NCBI RefSeq assembly: GCF_018200035.1
Contig: NZ_CP073581.1
Coordinates: 2,600,501-2,664,500 of the forward strand
Origin: Sulfitobacter albidus
Lineage (GTDB): Bacteria; Pseudomonadota; Alphaproteobacteria; Rhodobacterales; Rhodobacteraceae
Length of the DNA stretch: 64,000 nucleotides
Direction of reading: 5' to 3'
Made by a program: the position numbers and the translations under genes. Of this stretch, positions 27,612 through 34,510 are shown piece after piece (within the stretch, counting starts at the first letter, position 1; every line of letters begins with the position of its first letter). Below the pieces are notes generated by a model. It did no database searches. It was not told where the DNA came from and was given only the letters and a program-made list of their open reading frames with translations.

Positions 27612-28302
27612 CGCCCGCCCCGATCTGCGCCATCCGCTCCGCGTAGGCGCGCGCCACCTCGGCGCCGCCCTGCGCCTGTACCCGCCCCCCGTCGAGCCAG
27701 ATCAGCGCCTCGTAATCAGCAACGCTCGCCGGATCATGGGTGATCTGCACCAGCGTGGCGTCGATCCCCTCCAGCACCCGGCGCAGGTGCATCGCCGTGG
27801 GGATGTCGAGCCCGGCAAAGGGTTCGTCCAGCACGATCACCCGTGGCGCCATCGCCAGCACCGCCATCAGGCACACCAACTGCTTTTGCCCCTGCGACAG
27901 GCGGTGGATCGCCGCATCGTGCCAATCGCTGCGGCCAAATTGCGCAAGGATCTCCGCCACCCGGTTCGGCACATCGCCCGCGCCCAGCTGCGTCAGGCCA
28001 AAGGCCAGCTCTTCGCCCACGGCGGGAAAAATGATCTGGCTGTCGGGGTTCTGAAACAGGATGCCAACGGCGCCCAGCGCGCCGCGCCTGTCGCGGGCCA
28101 CATCGATACCGGCGATGCGCACGCGGCCGTCCTCGACCTCCTGCAGCCCGGCGATCACCCGCGCCAGCGTGGTCTTGCCTGATCCGTTACGCCCCAGCAC
28201 GCCGATGCGCCGCGCGTCGCTGCGCAGGCTCACGTCGTCGAGCGTCACGCGCCCCTCGCGGGACACACGCACGGCATCAAGATCGATCAAAGGGTCTGGC
28301 AC
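27586..28302 (-). CDS. bioM: Biotin ECF transporter ATPase BioM
   Basis: 238 residues, single ABC ATPase domain: Walker A GRNGSGKT (about 35-42), the Q-loop sequence ILFQNPDSQIIFPAV typical of ECF ATPases, signature LSQGQKQL and Walker B VIVLDEPFAGLD. First gene of the bioMNY operon. No BioR-type or BirA-type operator could be recognised upstream by eye. Confidence 0.9.
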   Translation of the reverse strand: MPDPLIDLDAVRVSREGRVTLDDVSLRSDARRIGVLGRNGSGKTTLARVIAGLQEVEDGRVRIAGIDVARDRRGALGAVGILFQNPDSQIIFPAVGEELAFGLTQLGAGDVPNRVAEILAQFGRSDWHDAAIHRLSQGQKQLVCLMAVLAMAPRVIVLDEPFAGLDIPTAMHLRRVLEGIDATLVQITHDPASVADYEALIWLDGGRVQAQGGAEVARAYAERMAQIGAGDDLTHLSG

Positions 28303-28406
28303 GGGGCGGCGGGCTCACGTCGTCGGGATGGGCCGCGCATACCAGCCCCCTGCCCCGGCGGCAAAGCCTAACTGGACGCAGCACCCTGCGCGGCTATTTC
28401 GAGGGC

Positions 28407-28760
28407 ATGGTTATTGTCTCCCACGCCCTCAATGTGCTGATCCTGATCGCCGTGGTCCCCGCGCTGTGGCGCGACGCGCCCGGCACGGCAGAAGCCTTCG
28501 GCCCCGACACCCCCGCCCGGCGCATCCTGATGTGTGTCTATCTGGCAATCCTGCTGACCAGCGTTGTCGCACTCATCCTTGCCGGTATGGGGCACTACGG
28601 CATGGCGCTCACGATCGGACTCGTTCTCTTCCCGATGCAGATCCTCTACAAGACGGCGACCGCCTTTGCCGTGGGGATCGACAATCCAGTAGTGATTACG
28701 AACCTCGTCGTGGTCGTGGTGCATAGCATAACACTCGCCACGCTGGCGATGCGCGCCTAG
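28407..28760 (+). CDS. Hypothetical four-helix membrane protein
   Basis: 117 residues with about four hydrophobic helices (near 6-20, 42-62, 66-86 and 97-114). I do not recognise a family. It is divergent from bioM and its stop overlaps the COQ9 stop by 4 bases. No Shine-Dalgarno stands out before the ATG. The coding pattern and absence of a better frame support it. Confidence 0.6.
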   Translation: MVIVSHALNVLILIAVVPALWRDAPGTAEAFGPDTPARRILMCVYLAILLTSVVALILAGMGHYGMALTIGLVLFPMQILYKTATAFAVGIDNPVVITNLVVVVVHSITLATLAMRA

Positions 28761-29445
28761 GTCCGCCAGCTGCCCGGCATCCCGCCGCGCGTCATCTTCT
28801 GCGGTGGTTTGATCTGCTTGGCCAGCCAGTTCGGCCCCGCCATCAGCTTGCCCAGCACCGGGTTCTCGTTCACCCGCGCCTTGAGCTTTTCGATCTGCAT
28901 CACCCCGTCGATGCGCCGATCCAGAAAGGCCCAGGTCTCCGCGTGATCCTCACTTTGATCGCCCAACCAATACAGCACGGTCGCCGAATACACCCCGCTC
29001 AGCGTCGCGCGCTTGGTGTACCAGTTCACGTCGTCCGCCGTATCGCCCAGCGCGTCCCAAATCGCGTCCGCCGTGCCCCAGATCAGCTTGGCCCCATCCG
29101 CCGCATACATCGGTAGCGCAAACAGCGTGGTGCCGCGCCGCACGGCCTCTTTGTCGTCGACCGCCTCCAGCCGGAAGCGCACGGCGGCGGCGACGCGGTC
29201 GCGAAACCGCATCTCGCTCAAATCCGCGTCGGCCAACCGGTCCAGCATCGCGGCATCGCCTTTGCGGTGGTAATGCACCGCCAGATCGACCGCCCCGCGC
29301 GGGCAGACGGCGGTGGCGACGGTCGCATCCACACCCGAATCAGCCACCGCCGCATCGAACGTCACCTGCGTCCACCCGTCAAAGGGCACATGCATCATCG
29401 CGGCCTCAAGCAGGCGGTCTTTTGGGGAACGGGGGCGTCCGTCAT
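28757..29445 (-). CDS. COQ9-family ubiquinone biosynthesis protein, frame-disrupted near the start
   Basis: The C-terminal COQ9 domain is clear (FDAAVADSGVD, then YMAADGAKLIWGTADAIWDAL and WYTKRATLSGVYSATVLYWL). The start that fits the family is the ATG at 29445, preceded by ggag and reading MTDAPVPQ; it goes out of frame after about eight codons. One extra base in the T4/G4 runs at 29420-29427 gives MTDAPVPQKDRLLEAA and a 229-residue protein. The uninterrupted frame to 29527 has an unrelated N-terminus and no ribosome-binding site. COQ9 is a lipid-binding helper for hydroxylation steps in ubiquinone synthesis. Confidence 0.85.
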
Positions 29446-29555
29446 GCGTTTTCTCCGTGAAAGCTGCAGGATACTGGACAACATAGCATATCTTTGCTAG
29501 ACGGCCACTTCCTGCAAATCCTTGCAACTCAACTTAGAAAGGTGGTGAAAACCAC

Positions 29556-29762
29556 ATGCAGGTTAGTGTTCGCGATAACAACGTCGATCAAGCGCTGCGC
29601 GCCCTGAAGAAAAAACTTCAGCGCGAGGGTGTGTTTCGTGAAATGAAGCTCAAGCAACATTTCGAGAAACCGTCCGAAAAGAAAGCACGCGAGAAAGCCG
29701 AAGCGATCCGCCGTGCCCGTAAACTGGCACGCAAGAAAGCACAGCGCGAAGGGATGATGTAA
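29556..29762 (+). CDS. rpsU: 30S ribosomal protein S21
   Basis: 68 residues, opening [20 protein letters not shown] and ending in a basic tail. Standard bS21, which helps mRNA binding at the small-subunit platform. It stands alone, with a strong purine-rich site (aaaggtgg) and its own terminator. Confidence 0.97.
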   Translation: MQVSVRDNNVDQALRALKKKLQREGVFREMKLKQHFEKPSEKKAREKAEAIRRARKLARKKAQREGMM

Positions 29763-29791
29763 GTCACTCCCCCACACGTGTATCAGAATTT

Positions 29792-29829
29792 ATCCCCCGC
29801 AGCGCATCCGCACTGCGGGGGATTTTTTT
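29792..29829 (+). terminator. Rho-independent terminator of rpsU
   Basis: A strong stem atcccccgcag/ctgcgggggat with a 10-base loop, followed by a run of T (attttttta). It ends within 2 bases of the convergent NTF2-like stop codon. Confidence 0.85.
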
Positions 29830-30277
29830 ATGCCGGAAGGGGCGTGCCCGCGCCGAGCAGCGCATCGCGATGTTTGAAAGCGACCGGCACGGCGTGCATC
29901 GAATAGGTGATGCGCCACTCCTCTCCGATCCGGCGGGTCTGGCAGAAATTCGGATACCGCTCCCCCACCGGGTCGCGACCGCGAAAATTCTGCGCGAGGT
30001 AGACGAACTCAATCCGCGCGTCGCTGATCACATCCGTTTGGGCCAGCCGCCGGTCGCTCCACGTCAGGTTTTGCGCATCGAATGCGGAGACCAGCCCATC
30101 GAACACGGTGCGAGCCTCGGCGCGGTTGCGTACTTCCTGCCTGCCATCGACGGTTTCGACCGTCACGGGCAGATGGAAACACGCGATAAAGGCATCAAAA
30201 TCCCGCGCCATCAGCGCGTCGCGGGTTCGGGTCATAAGGTTGGCAGCAATGTCGGCTGCCATTTCTTTCTTCGGCAT
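29828..30277 (-). CDS. NTF2/SnoaL-like domain protein
   Basis: 149 residues. An N-terminal helix (TRTRDALMARDFDAFIACF) is followed by a run of strands with the 'FVYLAQNFRGRD ... EEWRITYSMHAV' pattern typical of the NTF2-like cone fold. No catalytic residues can be assigned. Probably cytoplasmic, substrate unknown. The 174 bases between it and the Lrp gene downstream hold no recognisable element. Confidence 0.6.
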   Translation of the reverse strand: MPKKEMAADIAANLMTRTRDALMARDFDAFIACFHLPVTVETVDGRQEVRNRAEARTVFDGLVSAFDAQNLTWSDRRLAQTDVISDARIEFVYLAQNFRGRDPVGERYPNFCQTRRIGEEWRITYSMHAVPVAFKHRDALLGAGTPLPA

Positions 30278-30451
30278 AACAGGCTCTCAATCTTCAAGCA
30301 TTACAGGGCAGGCCCAAGCAGACGGGCCGCGTATCAAAGACCTAACCACCCTGCCAAGCCACGCAAGGGCGCAGGCCGGATGGCCCCGAAATCACCCCAC
30401 CCCGACCACACCGGCGCCCCGGGATTGCAGAATTTTTGCCATGGATTCACC

Positions 30452-30910
30452 CTAGAGGGGCAGCGCTGTCGATTCAAAGACCGTTCTGAGCGCAAAGCTT
30501 GATTGCATCTGGCCGACGCCGGGCAAGCGCGCCAGATGGCGCCGATGGATGCGCGCAAAATCTTCCGTGCCTGCGGCGACCACCTTAAGCAGATAATCCG
30601 CCTGCCCCGCCATCAGATGACACTCCAGCACATCCGGGATCCGCGCGACCGCCCGCTCAAAGGCCTCCAGCACCTCGTCCGCCTGCCCCTGCAGCGTGAT
30701 CTCGACAAAGACGGTCGTCGGCTTGGCCAGTTTGCGCGGATCCAGCAGCGCGACGTATCCCCGGATATACCCTTCCTGCTCCAGCCGCTGCACCCGCCGG
30801 TGACAGGCCGAGGGCGACAGGCCCACGCTTTCTGCCAGATCCGCGTTGGACACACGACCCGTGCGTTGCAAGGCGCCCAACAGTCGTCGATCAATCGCAT
30901 CAAGGGACAT
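30452..30910 (-). CDS. Lrp/AsnC-family regulator, divergent from alanine dehydrogenase
   Basis: 152 residues: helix-turn-helix (GRVSNADLAESVGLSPSACHRR) and a RAM ligand-binding domain (TVFVEITLQG ... ECHLMAGQADYLLKVVAAGTEDF). The divergent position next to ald is the usual arrangement of an Lrp-type regulator that activates alanine dehydrogenase in response to alanine. It shares 139 bases of upstream DNA with ald. Confidence 0.9.
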   Translation of the reverse strand: MSLDAIDRRLLGALQRTGRVSNADLAESVGLSPSACHRRVQRLEQEGYIRGYVALLDPRKLAKPTTVFVEITLQGQADEVLEAFERAVARIPDVLECHLMAGQADYLLKVVAAGTEDFARIHRRHLARLPGVGQMQSSFALRTVFESTALPL

Positions 30911-31049
30911 TTGCGCAATTTCCTTTCATGATTATGCGCCTTGATCGCAGATTCTTTCAATGGCGGCGATCTTTATCGTCACTTTCCGCCTGAAAATTCT
31001 GCGCTGGCCGGGTTAGCGTTGCGAAAACCACCCCGCTTCGGAGAATGAC
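30911..31049. promoter_or_regulatory. Divergent lrp-ald promoter region
   Basis: 139 bases. It holds AT-rich half-site-like sequences (tttgcgcaatttcc next to the regulator start, and gaaaattctgcgc in the ald half) that are imperfect inverted copies of one another, as expected for an Lrp operator array. The ald Shine-Dalgarno (cggag) lies 6 bases before its ATG. Confidence 0.4.
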
Positions 31050-32165
31050 ATGAAGATCGGTTGCCCTACAGAAATCAAACCACAGGAATTTCGGGTGGGC
31101 CTGACGCCCAACGCCGCACGCGAGGCCGTGGCCCACGGCCATACCGTTCTGATCCAGTCCGGCGCGGGCACGGGTGCCGGCTTTGACGATGCCGCCTACA
31201 CGGACGCAGGCGCGCGGATCATCTCTTCGGCGGAGGAAATCTTCGCCACCGCCGACATGATCGTGAAGGTCAAGGAACCCCAACCCGGTGAGCGCAAGAT
31301 GCTGCGCGAGGGCCAGCTGCTGTTCACCTATCTGCACCTCGCCCCCGATCCGGAGCAGACCCGCGATCTGCTCGACAGCGGCTGCACCGCCATCGCCTAT
31401 GAAACCGTGACCGATGCAGCGGGCGGGCTGCCCCTGCTGGCGCCGATGTCAGAGGTCGCGGGCCGTCTTGCGCCGCAGGTCGGTGCATGGACCCTGCAAA
31501 AGGCCAACGGCGGGCGCGGCGTGCTCATGGGGGGCGTGCCCGGTGTCGGCCCCGCCCGCGTGGTGGTCATCGGCGGCGGCGTCGTGGGCACCCACGCCGC
31601 CCGCGTGGCGGCCGGCATGGGCGCCGATGTCACCGTGCTCGACCGGTCGCTGCCGCGCATGCGCTACCTCGACGATGCCTTCGCGGGCGTGTTCAAAACC
31701 AGCTTTGCCAGCGCCGGGAACACCGCCGAACTGGCCGCACAGGCCGACATGATCGTGGGGGCCGTGCTGATCCCCGGCGCCGCCGCGCCCAAGCTGATTT
31801 CACGCGAACAGCTCTCAACCCTGAAGCCCGGCGCAGCACTGGTAGATGTGGCCATCGATCAGGGCGGCTGTTTCGAGACATCGCGCGCCACCACCCACGA
31901 GGACCCAATCTATGACGTCGACGGCATCATGCACTACTGCGTGGCCAACATGCCGGGCGCTGTCGCGCGCACGTCGACCATCGCGCTTGGCAACGCGACC
32001 ATGCCCTTTATGTTGGCGCTGGCCGACAAGGGCTGGAAACAGGCCTGCGCCGACGATCCGCACCTGCTCGCGGGGCTGAACGTGCACGCGGGCCAGCTCA
32101 CCTACTACGCGGTCGGCAAGGCCTTGGGTATCGACGTCATCGCCCCCGCGCTTGCCATCAAGTAA
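31050..32165 (+). CDS. ald: Alanine dehydrogenase
   Basis: 371 residues, standard length. The N-terminal substrate domain starts MKIGCPTEIKPQEFRVGLTP with lysine in 'MIVKVKEPQ'. The NAD-binding Rossmann motif is VIGGGVVGTHAA, and HYCVANMPGAVARTST is the conserved C-terminal signature. It interconverts L-alanine and pyruvate plus ammonium with NAD+, cytoplasmic. Probably controlled by the divergent Lrp-type regulator. Confidence 0.96.
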   Translation: MKIGCPTEIKPQEFRVGLTPNAAREAVAHGHTVLIQSGAGTGAGFDDAAYTDAGARIISSAEEIFATADMIVKVKEPQPGERKMLREGQLLFTYLHLAPDPEQTRDLLDSGCTAIAYETVTDAAGGLPLLAPMSEVAGRLAPQVGAWTLQKANGGRGVLMGGVPGVGPARVVVIGGGVVGTHAARVAAGMGADVTVLDRSLPRMRYLDDAFAGVFKTSFASAGNTAELAAQADMIVGAVLIPGAAAPKLISREQLSTLKPGAALVDVAIDQGGCFETSRATTHEDPIYDVDGIMHYCVANMPGAVARTSTIALGNATMPFMLALADKGWKQACADDPHLLAGLNVHAGQLTYYAVGKALGIDVIAPALAIK

Positions 32166-32170
32166 CAAAA

Positions 32171-32194
32171 AGGGGCGCCACATCAGGCGCCCCT
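32171..32194 (-). terminator. Shared ald/mscL hairpin terminator
   Basis: A 9-bp stem aggggcgcc/ggcgcccct with a 6-base loop, between convergent ald and mscL. On the minus strand it is followed by TTTTTG, so it is a good terminator for mscL. On the plus strand it lacks a U-run but may still stop ald transcripts. Confidence 0.75.
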
Positions 32195-32215
32195 CTCCAC
32201 AATTCCACCCGCGGA

Positions 32216-32647
32216 TCAGCCGTTCTGGCGCGCCAACTGGTCGCGGATCTCCAGCAGGACATCCAACTCGCTCGGGCCGGTTTCCACTTCCGGGGCCGCA
32301 TCGTCGGGCTTTTCCGCTGCCGCCTTCACCCGGTTGACCATCTTCACCAACATGAACACCACAAAGGCGACGATCAGAAAATTGATCACGGCCATGATGA
32401 ATTTCCCGATGGCAAACACCGCCACGCCGGCTTCCGTCGCCGCTTCCACGGACGCGAATTCACCGTCCCCCAGAACGTAGAACCACCCCGAGAAATCGAT
32501 GCCACCGGTAAACAGCGCGATAATCGGATTGATCAGATCGCCCACCAGCGAGGTGACGATCGCCGTAAACGCCGCCCCGATGATAATGCCGACGGCCATG
32601 TCCATCACATTGCCCTTGGCGATGAAGTCCTTGAATTCGTTAATCAT
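32216..32647 (-). CDS. mscL: Large-conductance mechanosensitive channel MscL
   Basis: 143 residues from the ATG at 32647, where [20 protein letters not shown] matches the family N-terminus; the upstream extension is spurious. Two transmembrane helices (TM1 about 15-45, TM2 about 75-100) flank a periplasmic loop. The pore-lining TM1 reads [14 protein letters not shown]. It opens as an emergency pore under hypo-osmotic shock. Confidence 0.95.
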   Translation of the reverse strand: MINEFKDFIAKGNVMDMAVGIIIGAAFTAIVTSLVGDLINPIIALFTGGIDFSGWFYVLGDGEFASVEAATEAGVAVFAIGKFIMAVINFLIVAFVVFMLVKMVNRVKAAAEKPDDAAPEVETGPSELDVLLEIRDQLARQNG

Positions 32648-32793
32648 GTCTTGTCCCTTACTGTCATTTTCTACCGACAGGGATATGTCCCCACCCCGCC
32701 TGCGCACATCTGTTAACACATTCGCGCACAAATCCGACCCTGTTTTACGGGGGAAAACCGCCTATCTTTCAGCAAGCAATGCAGGAGCGCCCA

Positions 32794-33495
32794 ATGACCG
32801 ATCTATCCGCCTTCCCGATCACCAAAAAATGGCCCGCCGCCAATCCAGACGTGATCCAGCTTTATTCCTTCCCCACGCCAAACGGGGTGAAAGTCTCCAT
32901 CGCACTCGAGGAAATGGGCCTGCCCTATGAGGCCCACACCGTGACCCTCTCGGATGCAGACGTCAAAAGCGCCGAATTCCTCTCGCTCAACCCCAACAAC
33001 AAGATCCCCGCCATCATCGATCCCGATGGCCCCGACGGCGCGCCCATCGGCCTGTTCGAAAGCGGCGCGATCCTGATTTATCTGGCGGAAAAATCCGGCA
33101 CGCTTCTGGGCAATACGGCATCCGAGCGCGCACAGACGATCCAATGGCTGATGTTCCAGATGGGCGGGCTCGGCCCGATGTTCGGCCAGATGGGGTTTTT
33201 CTACAAATTCGCCGGATCCGAATGGGAAGATAAACGCCCGCAGCAACGCTATCTCGACGAGGCCCGCCGCCTCATGGGCGTGCTCAATCTGGAACTGGCG
33301 GGCAAGGACTGGATCACCGGCGCAAACTACTCCATCGCCGATATCGCCATCGCGCCCTGGCTGCGCGCGCTCGACTTCTACGGCGCCAAAGAGGAACTGG
33401 GCTGGAGCGATCACACCAATCTGGTGGACTACCTCGCGCGTTTCATGGATCGCCCGGCAGTGCAAAAGGGCCTCGTCACCCCGCCCCGGAGCTGA
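32794..33495 (+). CDS. Glutathione S-transferase, Nu-class (YfcG/YghU-like)
   Basis: 233 residues starting at 32794 behind aggag. A thioredoxin-fold N-terminal domain with the TPNGVKVSIALEE motif, characteristic of the YfcG/YghU disulfide-bond oxidoreductase group, uses a Thr/Asn pair rather than Cys or Ser near the thiol. It continues NPNNKIPAIIDPDG and FESGAILIYLAEK. An all-helical C-terminal domain follows (YSIADIAIAPWL). It likely reduces disulfides or conjugates glutathione in the cytoplasm. Confidence 0.9.
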   Translation: MTDLSAFPITKKWPAANPDVIQLYSFPTPNGVKVSIALEEMGLPYEAHTVTLSDADVKSAEFLSLNPNNKIPAIIDPDGPDGAPIGLFESGAILIYLAEKSGTLLGNTASERAQTIQWLMFQMGGLGPMFGQMGFFYKFAGSEWEDKRPQQRYLDEARRLMGVLNLELAGKDWITGANYSIADIAIAPWLRALDFYGAKEELGWSDHTNLVDYLARFMDRPAVQKGLVTPPRS

Positions 33496-33520
33496 CCGGA
33501 GGAGGCCCCGCACGCGGCCC

Positions 33521-33546
33521 CTCCCTGCACCCTTTCAAAAATACCT
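33521..33546. repeat. 26-bp intergenic repeat, copy 1
   Basis: The sequence ctccctgcaccc followed by tttcaaaaatacct also occurs at 46717-46741 (one base shorter) and 49382-49407. Each copy lies 35-100 bases beyond the 3' end of a minus-strand gene, in the same orientation relative to it. No hairpin is obvious within it. Confidence 0.6.
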
Positions 33547-33646
33547 CTGCGCGCCCCTCGCCCCGCGCACCACCAGCCAAAATAGCAGCGCCGCTGTGGG
33601 ACGGTGGGCGGGGTGTCGCGGGCGTAGCCCGCGCACGTCGTCCCCG

Positions 33647-34069
33647 TTACCGAAACGCCCGCCCGTTCCAGCGAATGGCCCAGGGGTCACCCCCATGCGC
33701 ATAGCCCGAGATCACCGGCACATTCGTCGGGCCAACGGTCACGCCGCCGCCCAGAAAATCCGCAACCGGCTGCAACAGATCGCCCCGCCGCAAAAAGATT
33801 TTCACCGTGCAGACCTGCATCCCGCAGCGCTTGCTGATGGGCTGTTCACCACGGCACCGCAGCTGGTCATGCGACAGCAGCAGATCCTTGCGCCCGTCCC
33901 CGTCCAGATCCCGCTCCACCGCGTCGGCGGCGGTAAACTTTCCTCCGCCCGCACAGCCCTGCTTGATCTCCTGCGCCATCAGGTACCGCGCCGCCTTGGA
34001 AGCGCTCTGCGCTTGCGCCGGTCCCGCCAGAATAGTGGCGGCCAAAAGCCCGGCCACCAGCGCCTTCAC
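33647..34069 (-). CDS. Hypothetical exported protein
   Basis: 140 residues with a clear signal peptide (MKALVAGLLAATILAGPAQA). The mature part has an Asp-rich segment, ERDLDGDGRKDLLLSHDQ, resembling a single FG-GAP/EF-hand-like calcium loop, and four cysteines that may form disulfides. No family recognised. It overlaps the ytoQ stop by 4 bases, so it is translationally coupled to it. Confidence 0.6.
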   Translation of the reverse strand: MKALVAGLLAATILAGPAQAQSASKAARYLMAQEIKQGCAGGGKFTAADAVERDLDGDGRKDLLLSHDQLRCRGEQPISKRCGMQVCTVKIFLRRGDLLQPVADFLGGGVTVGPTNVPVISGYAHGGDPWAIRWNGRAFR

Positions 34070-34509
34070 GGCAGCGTCCCCTCCAGCACGTAGCGCAGGA
34101 TCTGCACCACCTGCTCGGGCTCGCGCGCCACGGCCAACGCCGCCGCATCCACTTCCTTGAGCGCGTGCGCGTGATCGGGTCCGTGCAGGATAATCAGCGA
34201 CTTGCCCAGGGCGGCGGCATATCCCGCATCAAACGCGGCATTCCACTGCTTGTACTGATCGCCAAAGCGCACGACGACCACATCGGCCTCGGCGATGCCC
34301 TTGCGGGTCCGGATCGCGTTCATCTGCGCGCCCTTACGGTCGTGCCAGAATTTGTCGTCCTCCGCGCCCAGGATCGCCACACCGCAATCGTCGCTCGCCG
34401 CGTGGTCCGTCACCGGCGCGCTGAACGTCACGTCAAGCCCCTGTGCCCCCGCCACGATCCGCTCGCGCCAGTCCGTATGGATCTCTCCCGACAGATACAC
34501 TTTCATCAC
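34066..34509 (-). CDS. ytoQ: YtoQ-family protein
   Basis: 147 residues. The opening KVYLSGEIHTDWRERI and FSAPVTDHAASDDCG, then 'IRTRKGIAEADVVVVRFGDQYKQWNAAFDAG', match YtoQ. The fold resembles nucleoside 2-deoxyribosyltransferases, but the biochemical role is not established. The operon pheT-ytoQ-exported protein runs on the minus strand with almost no spacing (1 base to pheT). A second ATG at codon 2 is an alternative start. Confidence 0.85.
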   Translation of the reverse strand: MMKVYLSGEIHTDWRERIVAGAQGLDVTFSAPVTDHAASDDCGVAILGAEDDKFWHDRKGAQMNAIRTRKGIAEADVVVVRFGDQYKQWNAAFDAGYAAALGKSLIILHGPDHAHALKEVDAAALAVAREPEQVVQILRYVLEGTLP

Positions 34510-34510
34510 T

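Noticed and set aside
28303..28406. BirA or BioR operator upstream of bioM
   Set aside because: Neither a TTATCTATAA-like site nor a BirA-type dyad is present by eye.
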